A stretch of DNA of 64,000 nucleotides, from contig MNCI01006577.1 in NCBI GenBank assembly GCA_015680685.1, positions 558,675-622,674 on the forward strand, in the 5' to 3' direction. Below are positions 22,462 through 34,055 of the stretch, in pieces (the first letter of the stretch is position 1; every line of letters begins with the position of its first letter). The notes beneath the pieces were generated by a model, which did not search any database, was not told where the DNA came from, and saw only the letters and a program-made list of their open reading frames with translations. This DNA comes from Gnetum montanum (taxonomy: Eukaryota; Streptophyta; Gnetopsida; Gnetales; Gnetaceae). A program made the position numbers and the translations under genes.

Positions 22462-23368
22462 TGATGAAGCGCTAAACAGTTGATGTGTCAACTAGGTCAT
22501 GTATACGGGGCCCCGTATACACGGTCGTGTCAACGCGGCCCGTCAACGCATCTATCCATGGGTCTACGTGGCCCTGTTTACGCGAAGCCTGTTTTAGCCT
22601 ATAAATAAGTGTGCTTCTGCCACACTTAGGTACCTTTTTGGCAGTTGTAGCGAAGCTCTTGCAGTTTGTTTTTGTAAGAGTTAGAATATTTTCCAAGTGC
22701 CTGCAGTAGGTGTGAGAAAGGTGTCCAACTCTTTATTCGAGCACTAATGTACCTGAGCCCATTGGTGTGACTGGTAATAAAGATGAGCTTTTCAAGCATT
22801 CCTTGCAGTAATTAGACTTAGTCATTTGATGTATTTAATAGTTTAATATTTCTATGCTTTAATAATTCCTTAAGTCTTCATTGTTATTACTTTAATTGTC
22901 ATCGCTCTTTTATAGTTCGTAAAAACCATAAGTACGACCATCTTGAATGTAAACCCGACACTTGGCAACCCAGTGACACTTAAGATTTGGTAACCCAGTA
23001 GTGGTTAGGGAATGCTTAGGACATGCATGGAAGATGGGATTAGATACTTATGCTAAGAGAAGTTAATAGATAGATTAGGAAAATTATAGGTTAAGTAATA
23101 TCCCATTCCTTACAGTTCATTTCAAGACTTAGACACTAGAAGATAAAGTGAAAAAAAGCCATAAAAATCATTTGCCTCAATCTCTCTTAACCATCGTAAT
23201 TAGAACATCACAAGTGAGGTTGGAAAGATAACGACCATTCTAACACAAGGTTTTGCTAGTTAGGGTTTGGTGTATGCAAAGTGCTTACAGTCTACGGAAT
23301 TCAACCAAGTCGCATGTGAATGCTCGTGATTCACATGGTTGGGCATAGGGGTACCTAGCCACTCATCA
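22462..23368 (+). repeat. 3' LTR of element A
   Basis: It starts TGATGAAGCGCTAAACAG and ends TAGCCACTCATCA, followed by CCCAT. It is collinear with the 5' LTR over its whole length and contains TATAAATAA at 22600-22608. Confidence 0.93.
22501..22520. repeat. perfect 20-bp palindrome in U3 of the 3' LTR
   Basis: GTATACGGGGCCCCGTATAC equals its own reverse complement. The 5' LTR has only a decayed version (ATAGAGGGCCCCATATAT). It lies in the GC-rich promoter block about 80 bp before the TATA box. Confidence 0.95.
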
Positions 23369-23373
23369 CCCAT
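23369..23373. repeat. target-site duplication of element A (right), CCCAT
   Basis: CCCAT follows the terminal CA of the 3' LTR and matches 10210-10214. Confidence 0.85.
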
Positions 23374-23467
23374 ATAGAAGGTACCTTAGGCAATAGTTTG
23401 AGAAGGGAGGAAGGGATAAACAAAAGCAACGACCACAAAAACCCCAAGAATAAGTAGACACTACTAA

Positions 23468-23498
23468 TATAGTAGACAGTATCAATATGTCTACTATA
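23468..23498. repeat. hairpin, 11-bp stem
   Basis: TATAGTAGACA (23468-23478) pairs with TGTCTACTATA (23488-23498) across a 9-nt loop. Confidence 0.85.
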
Positions 23499-23650
23499 GT
23501 CCCCATATTGATATAGCAGGTATCATTATTACATATGTAACTAATATTTGATAATATTAGTCTCATGCTACCATATAGTTGTACGAACTCTATATGTACT
23601 ATATGTACTATAACATGAAAATATTGCCCATAGGAATCTACTATGGCTAA

Positions 23651-23686
23651 TACTATAGTGAATGGATGTTACTATTCACTATAGTA
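23651..23686. repeat. hairpin, 13-bp stem
   Basis: TACTATAGTGAAT (23651-23663) pairs perfectly with ATTCACTATAGTA (23674-23686) across a 10-nt loop. Confidence 0.9.
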
Positions 23687-24529
23687 GATCCCAATATTAG
23701 GATGAAATACTATAGTATTGTATAGTCACACTTGGCTATACCATTTAGCGCAGAAATGCCTGTATAATACCGTAGCTAGTTATCCATTATCCACATTTAT
23801 ATAGATAATTCAATAAATTAATGCTTAGAAAACCCAAAGAAAACGGATAAAACATTTGAAACGATTTTACATGGCCATGGACATTAAAAAATGTCCTATC
23901 CTATATAGTTCTAATCATTCCTTCATATTATAAGGATAAGGAATAATTAGACCTATATACACAAAATTTTCTCCATAAACATCTGATGAGAGGTAATATC
24001 GGGCATCTATTTTAACAAATACCTTTTAAAGATAACATTTTCTACTATTTTCTTCTCATTTTTTTACACAAACCAACAAAAGGATGGTTTTATTACCAAT
24101 AAGATTTAGACCTATAATACAATTAGGAAGGCATAGAAACCCAAGAATAGTCTTAACTGGGAAGGGCTACGTGGCTTTTTGAAAATAGTAAAAAAATGAG
24201 AATGTTATTTGAAATAAGTGTTTCGAATTTAAGAATAAATTTTCTCTGCTTCTTGGCTGCTGTTGTTCGCCGTCGATCTGTTGCAAACGTTGTCGTAGCC
24301 AACACTACGTATAGTCACTGAAGGAGGGAGAGAGAGAAGAGGCTGGGTGAAGTGGGTGAAGCAGCCTGCTGATGCATCTTTAATGCATAGATAAAATATG
24401 CCCAATCACCAACACAAGAGAGAAAATTTTGTCCTTGTTTGGAGAATCCTGCCACAATCGCTTGCCAAAAATAAAGTAGAACTGTAGAACTCGTGCTTAC
24501 AACTGCTACTGTCTATTGCTATAACAACG

Positions 24530-24531
<2 letters not shown>

Positions 24532-24573
<42 letters not shown>
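24532..24573. repeat. (GA)n microsatellite
   Basis: An uninterrupted run of about 20 GA units. Open frames that cross it on both strands are artefacts of the repeat. Confidence 0.97.
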
Positions 24574-24577
<4 letters not shown>

Positions 24578-24896
24578 AGAAAGCTTCCAGATCCCACTAT
24601 CACGTGTTGATAGACACGTTGCGGTCTCTAGTTCTACATCTATTTCCGTTATGGGTCTGCCATATGATTTTACAGGATAGTTTTGTTGATCATGCCCTCG
24701 TGCAATAGCATGGGCGAGGTTGGCCACAATAGATAGGTATGTGTTAATTTGGATTTCAGGTTTTTTTCTTTAATCAAATTTATTAACTATTAATAGTTTT
24801 ACAATTATTATTATGTTTTTTTTTACATTCTTTATGGATAGGCTTTAAACTTAAAAAGTGGGACATGCAAAACCCTGCTTTAAGTTTCTAGAGAAA

Positions 24897-25065
24897 GTGT
24901 TAGAAATTGAAAATAATAATAGACTGTAGAGAAAAATCTAAATGCACACAAATATTCTACAACTTATCATATGCGGATAAGTGTTACAAATAGAAAAAAA
25001 TAATAGATTGCAGATAAACATCTAAGTGCACACACATATTCTACAACCTATCATATGTGTATAAG
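24897..25065. repeat. 84-bp tandem duplication
   Basis: GTGTTAGAAATTGAAAATAA (24897 on) and GTGTTACAAATAGAAAAAAA (24981 on) begin two adjacent units that each continue with TAATAGA, AAATGCACACA or its variant, and TTCTACAACYTATCATATG. The copies have diverged. Confidence 0.85.
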
Positions 25066-25233
25066 GTACTTTTATGTGTGCTCAAATATTTTTTTTGATT
25101 GAAAACTTAATGAAATAAGTAGGCTGATGTATGCTTATTTTTTAAAGCATGTATAGGGGACATGACTTTTAAATCCAACTACATGTGAGTTCATACATAA
25201 AAGTGCCTTGTAGGCATATGACCACTATTTGTA

Positions 25234-25331
25234 TGCACTTAAAATTTTTATCCATATTTTATTATGATTTGAATAGAAAGTGTGCACTTAAAATTTTCAT
25301 CCACATTTTATTATGATTTGTATAGAAAATT
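25234..25331. repeat. 49-bp tandem duplication
   Basis: TGCACTTAAAATTTTTATCC (25234) and TGCACTTAAAATTTTCATCC (25283) begin two adjacent copies that each continue TATTTTATTATGATTTG or a close variant. Confidence 0.88.
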
Positions 25332-25559
25332 AGAAGACATGGTAGATCAAGGACATACAAAATTAGCATAATGAAGTTTACATTTTTTTTATATGGAAAA
25401 ATTTTGTTATGGGTCCTAATAATTTTTGTATGCATGTCTACGGTGCCCACATCTTACTTAGGTGTGCTCAAACAAGCATTCTTGAGCATTAATGCATGAT
25501 TTCAATGGAAAAAAATATTAGCTTCTTTGATTGCTTTGATATTTTTGGTTTTGTTGAAA

Positions 25560-26630
25560 CATGGGAAGATGTTAGTTTTGTAGATTTTGTAGTTCGTAGA
25601 TTTAGTAAATTTGTTGCAAGGAATACAAGAGTAGTGTGAAGATGCAAACCTTTTGGAAGCATTGCAGTATTGGTGAGGAAATTTGAAAATTGTATTCTTT
25701 TAGATAGAATTAATTATCATAAAAAATATGATTGGCTAAAAATCTTATGCTAGCATGGTTGTGCATTCCTTAATGTATGTTATTTTGCTCCTAGATGTAC
25801 TAAATTGTAAGAATCCATAAGCTATCTCATGATCATCCTTTTTAGTTCTTAGGCAAAGATATTATTGTAGAATTTGCAGCAAAAGGCTTAATATTTATTT
25901 ATAGAGATTTTAATGCAAGGACATGTTTAGAGAAAACAAAAATTATTCAATGGCAACATAATGTTGGCAGTTGACATATTATTGAAGATTACAACTTGAC
26001 CCAACATTTTGTAGATGGCACTATTAATAAGGTGGACCAAAAACAATTAGAATGGACAAAAGATTTTAATATTTTGATTTATAATAGAGTTTCCAGATGT
26101 ATTTAATCTCCATTTACTTTCACAGGACCTCAAGGTAATTCTTGTATAGATTTACTTTTTTGTTTTTATGAAGATATTGATTTTATTAAGGAGTTGAAAG
26201 TTGGAGAAGATTTAGTAGAGTTTTGCCAACATCATGGTGAGTTTTGTTGCAAATTCCAAGTATTCTCAGGCAAGAAAAAAATATTAGTACAGACTCAACC
26301 TAGTAGTCAAGGAAAAATATATAAATGTAGCATTTAACAAATGGGCTTTTGATGACATAAGGAGCTTGAACAAATATTGCTTATGGTTACTAAGCAAATT
26401 ATGCATTCACAACAACAAGGTGTTTAGAAGACTTGCTTTGATGAGGGTTACATATAGGCTAGGTAGAATATTAAGAATGCAAATAAAAGTCACAAATAAA
26501 GTTTAGGCATGGCATATAAATGCTTGATTAGAATTAAGAGAAGGAAATTTACCAAGGAACAACAGGAATATTTTGCTTACATAATTAAAAAGAAACCTAG
26601 ATAGTTTTGGTAATGTTCTCATCCTATATT
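25560..26630 (+). pseudogene. endonuclease/exonuclease/phosphatase-domain relic, probably LINE
   Basis: Translated pieces of the plus strand, in changing frames, keep the order of an apurinic-endonuclease-like domain: FGSIAVLVRK (about 25655), YRDFNARTCLEKTK (about 25900; compare the GDFNAR motif), FTFTGPQGNSCIDLL (about 26115; compare the region around the catalytic Asp) and FCQHHGEF where SDHxPI is expected. Such domains open ORF2 of plant LINE elements. No reverse transcriptase follows before the 5' LTR of element B, so either the element is truncated or this is another EEP-domain gene. Heavily mutated. Confidence 0.5.
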
Positions 26631-26638
26631 TGCTAACT

Positions 26639-27473
26639 TGATGAAGTGTTTTCTTAGGGTTGCATCGATGGAATGCCATCGATGCAGTCACGTTGACGTA
26701 TGATCTGATGCATTGACATGACCTTATCAACGTAGTATCTATCTTTTGCTATAAATACATGCTCACTAGCCACATTTATAGCATTCCATAGTTAGTATCC
26801 TAGTGAAGCTCTTGTAGTTTTTCCTTTTAAAAGTTAGAATATTTTCTAAGTGCCTGTAGTAGGAGTGAGACATGTACAGATCTTTATTCAAGCACTAATG
26901 TACCTGAGCACCTTGGTGTGATTAGTAATAAATATGAGCTTTCTTCACAAACCTTGCAGCATTTGGAAATAATTAATGTTTACTTAATGCATTTATTATT
27001 TGACTAATTTACTTTAATGCATCAGATTGCTTAATTAAATAACAATTAATTAAAGCACATAAGTACGACCACTTCGGGCATATGTTTAATGCTTCGTAAT
27101 CCCAGTAGCGCCTAATGCTTGATAACCTAGTAGCATTGCAACATGTTTAGGATGTGTATGGAAAGTGGGAATGATAGGCTTAGTTAAGATATTAGTTAGT
27201 TATTAGATTAATCAAAAACTTAATCACTTTATTTTTGTACTTAGGTGCCTTAAACAATAAAACATAAAATGATAAAAATTAAATTCCTTAGTCACACTTG
27301 ACCATACACTTGTACTTCATAAGTGAAACCGAAAAGACAACAATCACGTTTGTTAGATTCACTTCCTAGAGCTAGCGTGCTTAGAGATCTAAAGTCTATA
27401 GAATTCGATTGAATCACTTAGTGAACACTAGTGATTCGTATGGTTGAGCATAGGGTATACTTGCTTCTCATCC
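26639..27473 (+). repeat. 5' LTR of element B
   Basis: It starts TGATGAAGTGTTTTCTTAGG and ends TTGCTTCTCATCC. It is collinear with 37417-38244 and has the same internal landmarks as the LTR of A (GCTATAAATA at 26749-26758, then GTGAAGCTCTTG, then CTTTATTCAAGCACTAATGT, then GAATTCGA near the end). Confidence 0.88.
26749..26758 (+). promoter_or_regulatory. TATA box of element B 5' LTR
   Basis: GCTATAAATA follows a run of TTGACAT/ATCAACG-like words, at the same position as in the LTR of A. Confidence 0.7.
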
Positions 27474-27492
27474 TTGGTACTATTGCCAAAGA
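27474..27492 (+). other. primer-binding site relic of element B
   Basis: TTGGTACTATTGCCAAAGA abuts the LTR end. It aligns with the tRNA-Asp-like sites of A and C but has several substitutions. Confidence 0.6.
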
Positions 27493-27623
27493 CTTTAGTT
27501 AGCTACACGTGTTATCTAGGACCTAGTAAAATTATTTAAAGACATTGTAACGAATCATAAAGTTGCAATCATTAGAAATAATAATAATAGTAAAAGCACA
27601 TTAGTTTTTTCTTCAAAGCTAAA

Positions 27624-29600
27624 ATGGCTTCTTCTCACATGGTTAATTCTCCATCGTTGTTCGAGCATACATCTAATCAACAAAGGCATGGGGGGACAAA
27701 TTCACCAGTGCCCCAAAAATGTAGAGTGGTATATACTCATCCTGATGAGTATGTCCCATATTTCACCTTCATCCTACATCAGGATTAGTAGTTGCAGTAG
27801 AGGGACATGGAGGACAACATTGTATTGTTGCATGATCGATTAGTTTCTACAATGTTGCTCCAAACTCTCATGAGATTGGTCATCCTAGTGTTTAATGCTA
27901 AATACATTATGTAAGATCATGACTATTAAGATTATCATCCCACTAGGGCACACTGAAAGAAGGATTAGCAATAGGAGGCCTATTACAAAGCAACAAAGGG
28001 GAAATGGTTCAAAAACCCTATATTCCTACAAGGCTAGAAAGAATGAGAGGATCCCTTTTTTGGAGGTTCTCAATTCATTGACTTTTCTCCCCTTGTCTTT
28101 GATGAAGGAAACCTGAACCAAAACTTGCAATTCACTATTAACAATCCTAGTTCAGGGAAGAATGGGTTCCTTGACCATGGGGGCTCCAAAGGTAAAAGTT
28201 AAGGTAGGAACCAGGACCAGCATCACAATGATGAAAAACATGATGATTGTGATCATCATTAATGAAGAGGGAGTAGCAAGCACCATGGTGATGCTAATTC
28301 TCCTTGCTCTTCACCTTCAGCATCCTCATCTTCTTCCTCCTCTAGCTCCAATTGAAGCCATATAGGACATGACCATGATGGAGGTGATCAACAAGATAGA
28401 GATGGTTGTAAGGCTCACCAGACTAGTAGGGACTAGGGGTGTGGGCAATCAGGGGAGACACACCATCACAAAAGAAGGGTTAGCAGAGGACATCATAGGC
28501 ATCATGGCCATCAACAAGGCTATGACTGTGATGAGCCTTTGCTTGCAACTAGAACCATGATGAACATTGTAGTGGCAATGAGAATTCCAACGAGGCATGT
28601 GAAAGATAGCAGAATCAAAAGGTTAGATATGAATAATATTCCTAAGTTTGAAAGAGGATACAACTTGGATCCACAGAATCATCTTCAAGCCTTTCATGAT
28701 GACTATTCCTTGCAGAACATGGAAAATGAATGGTAAAAATTAAAGTTATTCCCAAGGACACTCATTAATGAGGCTAAAAGCTTGTACTAGTCCTTAGAAC
28801 TAGAATCAATTAGACGATGAAGTATGATGCTTAAGCTCTTCAATGACAAGTATTAAATGTACTCTCGAGTGTCCAATTTTAGAAAGCATATCCAAGAGTG
28901 GACATAAGGAACATATGAATCCTTGGATGTGACCATGGATAGATATTACTCTTTGTTGCACAAATTCCTAGGCCATGGCTTTTCTAAAAGGAAGTAGCTC
29001 ATCCATATCATAGATGGGCTCCAAATAGAAATGAGAAGACCTCTTGGGATCTATGCCCAAGGGAGACTTTTAGAGTTAAGGGTCCATCAGATCGAAAGGC
29101 TTATTGAGTAGGTCGCCAAAGAAGAAGGTGAGTTGTGGAAAAGAGAAAGGGTAAAGGAGTTCAACCAAGATCCTTCCATCTAAAAAAGGGAAGTTTTATT
29201 TTGTGATAATGAGGAGGAGGCACCACTTGATGAAGTAGTGTAATGTAAAACCTTGTCAATCCAAAAATATATTTTTGAAATATTGGCCAAGGTAGATAAA
29301 ATCTGGGATTCTTTGGATGAAGAATTCCAATATGCTCTTAAAAGTGCTAAAGTGTCCAAAGAGCAAAGTAGAGATCATGACTGAAGAAGAATGAAAGAAG
29401 TTGAACGTGCCCACCAAAGGCATAAGGGCAAAGCTACTACTGTAGAATAGGTTGCAGAGTTTGACATAGATTATGATGGTGGATGTAACATCTACCACTA
29501 TGAGCATCATAAGGGGTACTGCCCAATTATGTCACACTTGTAGGAGTTTGGGGTGTATGCTTTGAATCCTAGATTGGAAAGAAGGTAAGAACCTAGGAGG
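27624..29600 (+). pseudogene. gag: gag of element B
   Basis: The ATG at 27624 opens MASSHMVNSPSLFEHTS, continuing in frame to RVVYTHPDEYVPYFTFILHQD (27724 on), the N-terminal block shared with A and C. A linker rich in His, Asp and Ser lies at about 28154-28350. The gag domain runs about 28590-29110 (NIPKFERGYNLDPQNHLQAFHDD, FNDKY, MDRYYSLLHKF), followed by a charged region and a Cys/His motif near 29484. TAG and TAA stops are frequent, for example just after LHQD. Confidence 0.85.
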
Positions 29601-30009
29601 TTACCTTATCCTCAAGGAAACTATAGGTAGCTCCACCAATAGTAAGCTTACTATCCAAGTAGAGCTCCACCCCAATCTCATGAGCAACACTAGCAGTGGT
29701 AGCATCCACAGTTGTGGGGTATTTCACCACCAAGGTAGTAGTACCCTTATCGGTAATGAGATTTATATGGGTACTATGTCTAGCAGTCAACTTCTCTACA
29801 TGACTCTTCTAATCATGCTACCTTTCAACATCACTAATACCCTCTTGAATATTATAGAGCTCAATCTCCAAGAGGGGAATCTCCATTTCCATTTTACCCT
29901 CCTCATCCTTTTGCACCTGTACCTTCACCCTCAACTCAGCTACCATTGGCCCATTCTATGTAGGATGAAATTCTTGCCTAGCCATAACAAAGAAATGCCA
30001 CGAGGGCTG

Positions 30010-30780
30010 TTAATTTACAGCTAGCTCCTCAGTTGGGTGGTATGAAAAACAAACCTCAAAAAATACCTTTCTTCCAAACCAATAGTCTTCAAAGCCCTCA
30101 CATGCACCTGCAGCTAATGACCCTACTTTTTCCTTATCCTCTGCTTCATTATTCGAGAACCCTTCAAATCAAACACCTTCCAAAGCACATATCATGATAT
30201 TGACCCATATGGTAATCGATTAGATCAAGGTTGACCACCTTCCTAGGAAAATATCTAATCTTGGAAGTCCCTTTATTTACCTACAAATCACTTGGAATGA
30301 GCCTTGTAAGGCTCTTCTAAACTCAAGTTCTAGTGTGAATTTGATTTTTCATGAGATGTACAAAGCTTGGAACCTACCTCCACTTAGGAAGAGCACCATT
30401 CATCTTAAGTTAGCAAATCAATCCATCACCATTCCCTTGGGATTGGTGGAGGACACGATGACCACCATCTATCGGTGGTTCTATCTTGTTAACTTCCTAG
30501 TGATCTATGTTGATAACTGCAAGGGGGGCTTCCCAATCATCATGGGAAGGGCTTGTTTGAGCACCATTTATTAACAGTTGGAAATTAGAGACATCTTCTT
30601 AGAAATTTCCAAGGAAAATGATTTTGGAAAGATAAAGAGGAAATGTGTTCTATGCATCGTGTATAGTGACATAGGGTGCAACTGTGTGCAGAAGTTATGG
30701 TCCATAAAAAGTACATCTATCACAACTTGCAGACAGTGTGTAGGTCTAATAGAAACTTAAAGGTGCATATACATAATAGT
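30010..30780 (+). pseudogene. pro: protease region of element B
   Basis: PSFIYLQITWNEPCKALLNSS aligns with the protease of A. The catalytic D-S-G is replaced by N-S-S (about 30315-30325), so the active-site Asp is gone. Downstream blocks NQSITIPLGLVEDTMTTI and GGFPIIMGRACLSTI are well kept. A conserved YSDIGCNCVQKLWS block follows, near 30660. Confidence 0.8.
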
Positions 30781-31019
30781 CACTAAATAGGAGGGCACCT
30801 AGTGGCTAACAACTAATCTTGAAAGCAATTCAACAATATGCATGGAACCAACTAAGAGCCTTACTAGAACCTATGTTGAAGGCATGGATGAACTGAAGTA
30901 AGTTCATCACCAACTCTCTAGTGATGAGTCTATTGAAACCAACTGGGGAGAGTTGGAAATTCATGAAAGTTTTAAATAGGAGCCCCTTGAGCTGAAACCT
31001 TTACCAGCTAGAATGAAAT

Positions 31020-32465
31020 ATGTCTTTCGAAATAATGAAAAGTTGGTTATCATCAATGCCAACCTTGCTCTTTTGCAAAAAAAAAAAAAAAAAGAAGCTA
31101 TTAGAGGTGGTCAACAAATGATCAACAACCTTTGCTTATTCATATCTTAAACTCATTGGAATTGATTTTAGGATATGTTAGCACCACATCTACATAGATC
31201 CTTCCATCAAGCCAAAGAGGTAGCAGCAATGGTGGTTGAACTCCAAATTAAAGCAAATCGTCAAGGAGGAGCTTGAATAACTCTTTAAGACAAGGTTAAT
31301 TTATCCCATTGTGGATAGTGAGTGAGTTAGCCCACTTGTAATAGTGCTAAAGAAAGATGGAAAATGGAGGATCTGTATTGAGTTTAGGCTGTTGAACATG
31401 ATAACTTACAAAGATCACTTTCTGTTGCCATTTGTGGACTAAGTGTTGAACATCATTTCTTGGCATTACTACCATGGCTTTTTGGATGATTATAGTGGCT
31501 ATAACCAAATCTAGATTGCACTAGAGGATTAAGCCAAAATTACATTTACGAGTCCCTGAGGGACTTTCACATATAGAAAGATGTCATTTGGCCTATGCAA
31601 TGCTCCCACAACATTCCAACACCTTGTCTTCAGCATCTTCTAATAGAAAATTGGTAGTAGGGTGGAAGTCTTCATGGATGACTTCTCCACCTATCGAGCT
31701 ACATTTGAGTAAGCCTTGGACTATCTTAAGCAAGTGATGAAAAGGTATGTGGAGACAAACCTTAGGCTCAACTAGGAAAAAGACCATCTAATGGTTTAGG
31801 AAGACATTGTCTTAGGGCATAGAATTTTTGAAAAAGAGATCAAGGTAAACCTTGAAAAATAAGGATCATCCAAGGAATCAATAAATAGCCAAAAACCATC
31901 AAAGATGTGTGGTCATTCATACACTAGCTACTATTGGTGATTCATAGAGAATTCCTATAAGATCACTAAATCATTGGTGGAGCTGATAAAGAAGGATCCT
32001 TCATTTGTTTGAACTAAGGAATGCGAGCATGCATTCTGGCATCTCAAGTAGAAGCTCATGGAAACTCTAATTCTATGAGCACCTGATTGGTTTAGACCCT
32101 TCCACATCATGAAAAATACATTAAATTATGCTTTGGAAGCCATGATCACATAGTTGGAAAATTAGAAACATCCATACTACATCCACTGCACAAGTAGAAG
32201 CATTGTGGATGCATAGATGAATTACACCACAATAGAGAAATAATTGATGGTAGTGATGTTTGCCTTGGAGAAATTTAGGCACTCTATGCTTGGATACAAG
32301 GTGTTTGTGCACACTAACCACAGTGCAATTTGGTTTCTCATAAAAAAACCAGTGGTGAGTCCCTATGTCATATAGTATCTTGTGATCTTGCAAGAATTTG
32401 ATGTTATGATTATAGATCGAAAAGGGATCGAAAACATGATTACTGATCACTTGTCTCAATTGTGA
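31020..32465 (+). pseudogene. reverse transcriptase and RNase H of element B
   Basis: RT shows LKQIVKEELE (31240 on), KDGKWRICIEFRLLNMITYKDHF, YHGFLDDYSGYNQI, MSFGLCNAPTTFQ and FMDDFSTY with the catalytic box at 31671-31682. RNase H follows with HIMKNTLNYALEA, where the catalytic MDAS has become KNTL, then TTIEK, LEKF and VHTNHSAI, where HTDH has become HTNH. The RNase H catalytic residues are thus lost. The coding trace ends near 32608, where integrase should begin. Confidence 0.85.
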
Positions 32466-32608
32466 TGAGACAACAAAGAGGAGAAGAGTTCATTGTTAAA
32501 TCACTTTCTTGATGATATACTCTTTGCTAGGGCTATAGCTAAAAAAATACCCAATGAGCCTAACTAGTATGACAACATTCTCATCTATCTTCTCACTCAA
32601 GAGATTCC

Positions 32609-33814
32609 ACAACGTTTTAGTACCAATAACTAAGACATGGTTTCTTTTTCATGATAACATGTTGTGAGTCCACATAATCCACCCATCCACAAACTCTATG
32701 GTGTTCCTTGTTTTTGAAATATGAAGTCCCTTCCTTAATGAAACTTTTAATGAACTTGTGACCTTGGTAGTTTCTAAACTTGAGAAGGATTAAATGGATA
32801 GATAAGGATGTGACTTCAAGGGGATTTAATGCTATTTCTACATGCCTATCCTTTTGAGTGCATGAGTGTTTTGATGGATTTCTCACCATTCTGCTGTTAA
32901 CTAATAACAGGAAGCTAAAAGTCTTTACATGACGTGGTTTCCATCCAAAATCCATAAAAATATAAAATTCAAAAAAAGAAAAAATAATAATGGGAATTCA
33001 AAGCATGCCCCTTAGATAAAATACTAGGCTAAAAGGACTGGTGATGAGACTAGAAATACATGTTACCCATGTTTGAAAGTCCCCTCTAACTAAGACTCAT
33101 CTTAGTTCTTGCTTCTCTTTTCTTCTCTTTTAGGAATGGTGATTGATCTGTGGGACTGATCTTATGTCTTGAGGGGGTGGACCAATCTTGGAGTGTCAAT
33201 GCAATGTCACTGGAAGTGGTTGATTTTAGTTTGGACTAAGGATGGATGTTATTAGGTCATATTAACCACAATATCCATAAGGGACTTCATGTGACCATGA
33301 TTCGGAACTCCATTCCACTCTCTACCTCATCCATCTTTACTCTTCATAACTCACATAACTATCAATTTTTCATGTTTGTTCAATGTCTTTGTTTGATGTG
33401 TCTAAATTCTTAGATAGATTCTTTTGAAATTTAGTCCTTAAATTTTCATAACCATTAATCACCCATGGGGTCCATGGACTCCTTAGTTTGGGGGCATGCA
33501 AAGGCATTAAGGGCATGAGCCTACTATGGGGAGGATCCACTTGCATACTCCTTGGTTCGATTATTTAGGTTCCTTATCCTTAGATATTTTTGCATTCAAA
33601 TCATTAGTGCTCCATATTGATTGTGTCTAGTTTTGCACTCCTTTTTAAGTTTCTTTGATCATTTTTCCTAATTCAAAACTATTTTTTTTATGAATTATCT
33701 AGCCCTCTTCAATAATTTCTTCATGTTGATGACCTTTCTGGGTCTCTATGGACTCCAATTTTATGCAAAAATTCTTTATTTTTATGATAATTTTTAAAGT
33801 GAAATTTTTTTTCT
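32609..33814 (+). other. pol/3'-ORF spacer of element B, joined directly to RNase H
   Basis: Right after RNase H and a short linker ending QEIPQRF, the sequence becomes the spacer known from A and C (GTGAGTCCACATAATCCACCC at 32670). About 1.2 kb of integrase sequence present in A, C, C2 and D is absent. The conserved purine-rich motif lies at 33525-33548. Confidence 0.8.
33525..33548 (+). promoter_or_regulatory. conserved purine-rich spacer motif, element B
   Basis: TATGGGGAGGATCCACTTGC matches the motif in A, C and D at the same distance (about 380 bp) before the internal TATA box. Confidence 0.55.
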
Positions 33815-33915
33815 TTTGTTGCGTCAATGGGATCCTGTCGACATAGCCACTCATGTCAACCTAACCCTATATATGAGATCTTGTTGACATAGCTATAAAA
33901 TCCTATAAATATAGC
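33815..33915 (+). promoter_or_regulatory. LTR-like internal promoter of element B
   Basis: Words such as GCGTCAATGGGATCC, TGTCGACATAGCC and CTTGTTGACATAGC precede CCTATAAATATAG (33902-33914). B's own LTR promoter has TTGACATGACC and ATCAACGTAG before GCTATAAATA, so the two regions share layout and wording. Confidence 0.55.
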
Positions 33916-34055
33916 ATAACAATTTGAAAATTTTTGTCATTTTCTTCAAATGTAAGAGAGGTTGCAATTTTTTAGAGCATAGAATCTTCTAGAGCCCATA
34001 ACTCTTAAACTGCTTGTCTTATTCACCTCTTTCTTCCTTCCCAGAGCTACCAGAG

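Larger units (their letters stand above)
10215..23368 (+). mobile_element. element A: complete Athila/Tat-like Ty3/gypsy LTR retrotransposon
   Basis: The element has paired LTRs (890 and 907 bp) beginning TGATGAAG and ending CTCATCA, 5-bp target duplications, and a primer site right after the 5' LTR. It carries gag, protease, RT, RNase H and integrase in Ty3/gypsy order, then a long spacer and a large 3' ORF on the same strand. RT and integrase wording ([34 protein letters not shown]) and the primer site fit the Athila/Tat side of the Ty3/gypsy tree rather than chromoviruses, and no chromodomain is seen. Many in-frame stops and a few frameshifts make it non-autonomous. The LTRs differ by numerous substitutions, mostly transitions in the U3 part, so it is old, although it is the only copy here with intact target duplications. 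Confidence 0.93.
23374..24530. other. intergenic DNA with clustered hairpins
   Basis: No coding motif is visible. Between 23440 and 23720 there are repeated ACTATAGTG/CTACTATA words and two strong hairpins, listed separately. Tandem TATATGTAC units lie near 23590-23612. Confidence 0.55.

Noticed and set aside
24493-24727. Frames with Arg-Glu or Ser-Leu dipeptide runs
   Set aside because: Artefacts of the GA microsatellite read on the two strands.
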